From Methanosarcina sp. UBA402 (GTDB lineage Archaea; Halobacteriota; Methanosarcinia; Methanosarcinales; Methanosarcinaceae), in the NCBI GenBank assembly GCA_002509325.1, contig DADO01000203.1, positions 464 through 8,417 of the forward strand: a stretch of 7,954 nt of DNA, given 5' to 3'. Every line of letters begins with the position of its first letter. Position 1 is the stretch's first letter. A program made the translations under genes and the position numbers. Shown piece after piece: positions 6,116 to 7,954 of the stretch. The notes beneath the pieces were generated by a model. The model was given only the letters and a program-made list of their open reading frames with translations. It did not search any database and was not told where the DNA came from.

Positions 6116-7432
6116 TTACTCTCTCCAGCTTATTTTTTCTACAGGCTCAGTAAGCCTGAACCTTCCTGTGAGAATTTTCTCTTTGAGTTCTTCAGCCGCT
6201 AGAATTGCCCTTGCGCGATCGGACTGACGCAAAGTTACCTTAATGTCCCTGAGACAGCCTCCGGTTGTGCACCTGACAGAACCCAGGTTTGCATTGAACG
6301 CTTCACCCCTGCATCTTGAAATGCAGAGCCCGCAGTTAAAGCAGAATTCTGGACTGTGTACAGCTCCAGTTTCTCCCTGACTTACCGCACCCATGGGACA
6401 GGCTTCGATTACAAGGCAATCCTTGCAATTAAGGCATTTTTCGGGATCGTATTTAACATTCAGGTCCACATTATCCCAGACGTCCCCGTATGAGATTTCA
6501 CAGAGTGGGATTCGCCCTGCAAGGTCTACAAGCTTGAGCGGAATTTCCTTATCCAACTTCAGGATGTTTTCCAGCATTCCTTCATGAAGAATTGGAATCG
6601 GGACAGCCCAGGTATTGATGATTTCAGGGCCGGCAGAGGTTTTGAAGCCTCCAATGTATTCAGGGGTCATGTCATGCATGTCCGCAAAGCCAGTCAGGTT
6701 AGGATTATCCGGAGCGCTTCGAGTACCAGCCCCAGTAACAAATCCGTCCGCTCCATTGAAAAGCACCCTTGTCCCAATTCCTATTGTCTCGAGCCCGGGG
6801 TCGTTTTCAATTGGGTTTAACTCGCCGCAACCGCAAAAAGTCATCTCCTTAAACTCACCTTCAAACGGCAGGGCATGGAAGATAGTCTTAATAGGCTCTT
6901 TTCCGGGGTTTACGAACGCCCGGTAGTTCTTAAAGGCGTGTCTTGTTGCATAGAGTTTTGCATAGGAAATCTCAGATAGCCGTGTTTCCACTGAGAAACG
7001 GCTTCCTTCACTGGTAGTTACATCAACTTTAACGGGCTTCCCTTCTACCAGTTCCCTGAACAGATGTCCGCCTCCGTAATTGGGATCGGACTTACTGTGA
7101 GTTGTTCCGAGTACGATGAGGTCCAGGATTCCAAGCCTTTCGTTAGGGCAGGGACCTACAACCGCAGGCACGCTGTTCAGCAGGACTTCAGACGCCTTAA
7201 CAAAAAGGTCTGGCTCTGTAACTTTGAAAGAAAATACGGCATAAGTTCCGCTCATAATGCCGCGAGTTGCAGTAGTTACAACATCCACATCTTCAAACCT
7301 TATCTCCTCTCCTGCCCGAACTCTCGCACTAATTTCCGTAGCTGTAAGAACCACGGCATCTCCGGCATCAATCTTATCTTGGATTTCTGGAATTGTCCGG
7401 CACGTCTCTATATTATCAAATACTCCGTTCAT
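6116..7432 (-). CDS. COG1900/DUF39 sulfur-insertion protein fused to a two-cluster ferredoxin; candidate for the final CoM step
   Basis: This 438-residue protein has a DUF39/HcyBio (COG1900) domain at about 15-320, then a ferredoxin-like domain at about 328-380. Relatives with CBS domains, working with an NIL-ferredoxin partner, convert aspartate semialdehyde to homocysteine through a protein persulfide. Here no CBS or NIL domain is present and the ferredoxin is fused directly. Candidate sulfur-carrying cysteines are C95 (GPCPNER) and C200/C202 (FCGCGELNP). The second ferredoxin motif is canonical (C364, C367, C370, C374). The first is C333-x2-C336-x2-C339-x5-C345-P, two residues longer than usual before the last cysteine. 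An extra pair, C388 and C393, follows. The start has GAGG at 7437-7440, four bases before the ATG. Neighbouring comDE makes sulfoacetaldehyde, and turning that aldehyde into CoM is the same chemistry. The family is certain; the substrate is inferred. Confidence 0.85.
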   Translation of the reverse strand: MNGVFDNIETCRTIPEIQDKIDAGDAVVLTATEISARVRAGEEIRFEDVDVVTTATRGIMSGTYAVFSFKVTEPDLFVKASEVLLNSVPAVVGPCPNERLGILDLIVLGTTHSKSDPNYGGGHLFRELVEGKPVKVDVTTSEGSRFSVETRLSEISYAKLYATRHAFKNYRAFVNPGKEPIKTIFHALPFEGEFKEMTFCGCGELNPIENDPGLETIGIGTRVLFNGADGFVTGAGTRSAPDNPNLTGFADMHDMTPEYIGGFKTSAGPEIINTWAVPIPILHEGMLENILKLDKEIPLKLVDLAGRIPLCEISYGDVWDNVDLNVKYDPEKCLNCKDCLVIEACPMGAVSQGETGAVHSPEFCFNCGLCISRCRGEAFNANLGSVRCTTGGCLRDIKVTLRQSDRARAILAAEELKEKILTGRFRLTEPVEKISWRE

Positions 7433-7475
7433 TTTACCTCAACCCGATATTGAGTTCATCCTATTTTAGAGACGT

Positions 7476-7551
7476 GTTCTTTCTATTGTTCTTTCTATTA
7501 TAGTCAATACATGATAGATAACAGAAAAAGTAAAGAATGAGTAAAGAATGA
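7476..7551. repeat. Two short exact tandem duplications upstream of the COG1900 gene
   Basis: GTTCTTTCTATT is repeated head to tail at 7476-7487 and 7488-7499. GTAAAGAATGA is repeated head to tail at 7530-7540 and 7541-7551. The first pair overlaps the predicted TATA element and start region of the COG1900 gene; the second lies just upstream of it. They could be operator sites or slippage. Confidence 0.75.
7496..7503 (-). promoter_or_regulatory. Possible TATA box for the COG1900 gene
   Basis: On the minus strand CTATAATA lies about 65 bases before the start codon. A start site some 25 bases further on would give a leader of about 40 nt. The preceding bases (TATTGA) are a poor BRE, so this is a weak call. 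Confidence 0.35.
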
Positions 7552-7692
7552 AAGAACTTTTATGAAATAAAGAATTTTCAAGAGATGGGCATGAAGTAAA
7601 ATTTTGAGCCAGATTTAATCGGTTATCAGAGTACAAAATTCTTTGTCTTTTTGAGGCTAATTCAAATAGAAAACGTGCAGACCACCCAAAAC

Positions 7693-7700
7693 TTATATAA
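7693..7700 (+). promoter_or_regulatory. TATA box of the tRNA-Val gene
   Basis: CCCAAAAC immediately precedes TTATATAA (7693-7700), a strong archaeal BRE/TATA arrangement. Initiation about 25 bases downstream, near 7722, would leave a 5' leader of roughly 40 nt to be removed from the pre-tRNA. Confidence 0.7.
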
Positions 7701-7760
7701 ATGATGATGTGTACTATGGAGTTGCACTTTGGTGTGAAAAACGAAAACAACAAACAAATT

Positions 7761-7834
7761 GGGCTCGTGGTCTAGACGGTTATGACGTCGCCTTGACATG
7801 GCGGAGGTCCTGAGTTCGAATCTCAGCGGGCCCA
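7761..7834 (+). tRNA. tRNA-Val (anticodon GAC)
   Basis: The 74-nt sequence folds into a full cloverleaf. The acceptor stem pairs GGGCTCG (7761-7767) with CGGGCCC (7827-7833), including one G-T wobble, and the discriminator is A7834. The D stem pairs GTC (7770-7772) with GAC (7784-7786). The anticodon stem pairs TCGCC (7788-7792) with GGCGG (7800-7804) around the loop TTGACAT, giving anticodon GAC (7795-7797), which reads GUC and GUU valine codons. The variable loop is AGGTC. The T stem pairs CTGAG with CTCAG around TTCGAAT. There is no intron. CCA is not encoded, as is common in archaea, so it would be added after transcription. Confidence 0.96.
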
Positions 7835-7844
7835 CTAAAAGACC

Positions 7845-7910
7845 TTCCAGAACTTTTCTGGAAAAGCAAAAACAAAAACAATTGTTAAAATAAATCGTTA
7901 AATTGTTTTT
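7845..7910 (+). terminator. Terminator-like hairpins downstream of tRNA-Val
   Basis: TTCCAGA (7845-7851) and TCTGGAA (7857-7863) make a 7-bp hairpin with a 5-base loop. AAAAACAATT (7874-7883) and AATTGTTTTT (7901-7910) make a second perfect 10-bp stem that ends in five T. Together they fit a terminator for the tRNA transcript. From 7911 to the right edge I see only AT-rich sequence with a tandem ATAGATGG pair (7923-7938). Confidence 0.5.
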
Positions 7911-7954
7911 AATAATTGTTATATAGATGGATAGATGGTAGATTTTACCTGCCT

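Larger units (their letters stand above)
7433..7760. other. Divergent promoter region between the COG1900 gene and the tRNA
   Basis: These 328 bases carry no credible gene. They hold a predicted promoter for each flanking gene, two short tandem duplications (7476-7499 and 7530-7551), and a perfect 10-bp inverted repeat, AAAGAATTTT (7569-7578) with AAAATTCTTT (7635-7644), separated by 56 bp. An open frame on the minus strand here runs through the tRNA promoter and has no support. Confidence 0.6.

Noticed and set aside
7064..7453. 129-residue plus-strand open frame
   Set aside because: It is antisense to the well-supported COG1900 domain and extends past that gene's start into its promoter.
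7466..7753. 95-residue minus-strand open frame
   Set aside because: It runs through the tRNA TATA box, short tandem repeats and the COG1900 promoter, has no ribosome binding site, and shows no recognisable domain.
7761..7954. tRNA-Val as an integration site for a mobile element
   Set aside because: No integrase gene and no second copy of the tRNA 3' end is visible in the window, though the sequence ends only 120 bases past the tRNA.

Overview
The window looks like a chromosomal segment of a methanogenic archaeon of the Methanosarcina type. Three things suggest this. A cysteate synthase-like gene is followed by a fused ComD-ComE sulfopyruvate decarboxylase, which is the methanosarcinal route to coenzyme M (CoM). 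TATA boxes with A-rich upstream elements resembling BREs precede several genes. The tRNA gene has no encoded CCA. The species cannot be fixed from sequence alone.

Layout. (1) Bases 3-2261 (+) hold a long protein, open at the left edge of the window, with a helical N-terminal region and a C-terminal carbon-nitrogen hydrolase (nitrilase) domain carrying an intact Glu-Lys-Cys triad. (2) Convergent to it, 2337-2546 (-) encodes a 69-residue zinc-ribbon protein. Its 5' leader contains a striking 15-bp tandem array (2577-2666) flanked by diverged units that run into its ribosome binding site. A palindromic TATA element at 2726-2733 lies between this gene and the next. (3) 2789-3250 (+) encodes a small protein with a signal peptide and no recognised family. 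(4) 3251-3583 is a gene-free, pyrimidine-rich stretch with two unrelated tandem repeats, ending in the promoter of the next gene. (5) 3584-4843 and 4938-6086 (+) encode cysteate synthase and ComDE, probably one transcription unit. (6) Convergent to them, across a 29-bp gap with a likely bidirectional terminator, 6116-7432 (-) encodes a COG1900/DUF39 sulfur-insertion protein fused to a two-cluster ferredoxin. (7) 7433-7760 is a divergent promoter region with short repeats. It leads to a tRNA-Val(GAC) at 7761-7834 (+) followed by terminator-like hairpins.

How the genes work together. Cysteate synthase makes L-cysteate from O-phosphoserine and sulfite. An aminotransferase encoded elsewhere gives sulfopyruvate, and ComDE decarboxylates this to sulfoacetaldehyde. 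What remains is conversion of an aldehyde to a thiol. The COG1900 family is known to do that chemistry on aspartate semialdehyde to give homocysteine. The neighbouring COG1900-ferredoxin fusion is therefore a strong candidate for the last step of CoM synthesis. That assignment is inference from context and chemistry.
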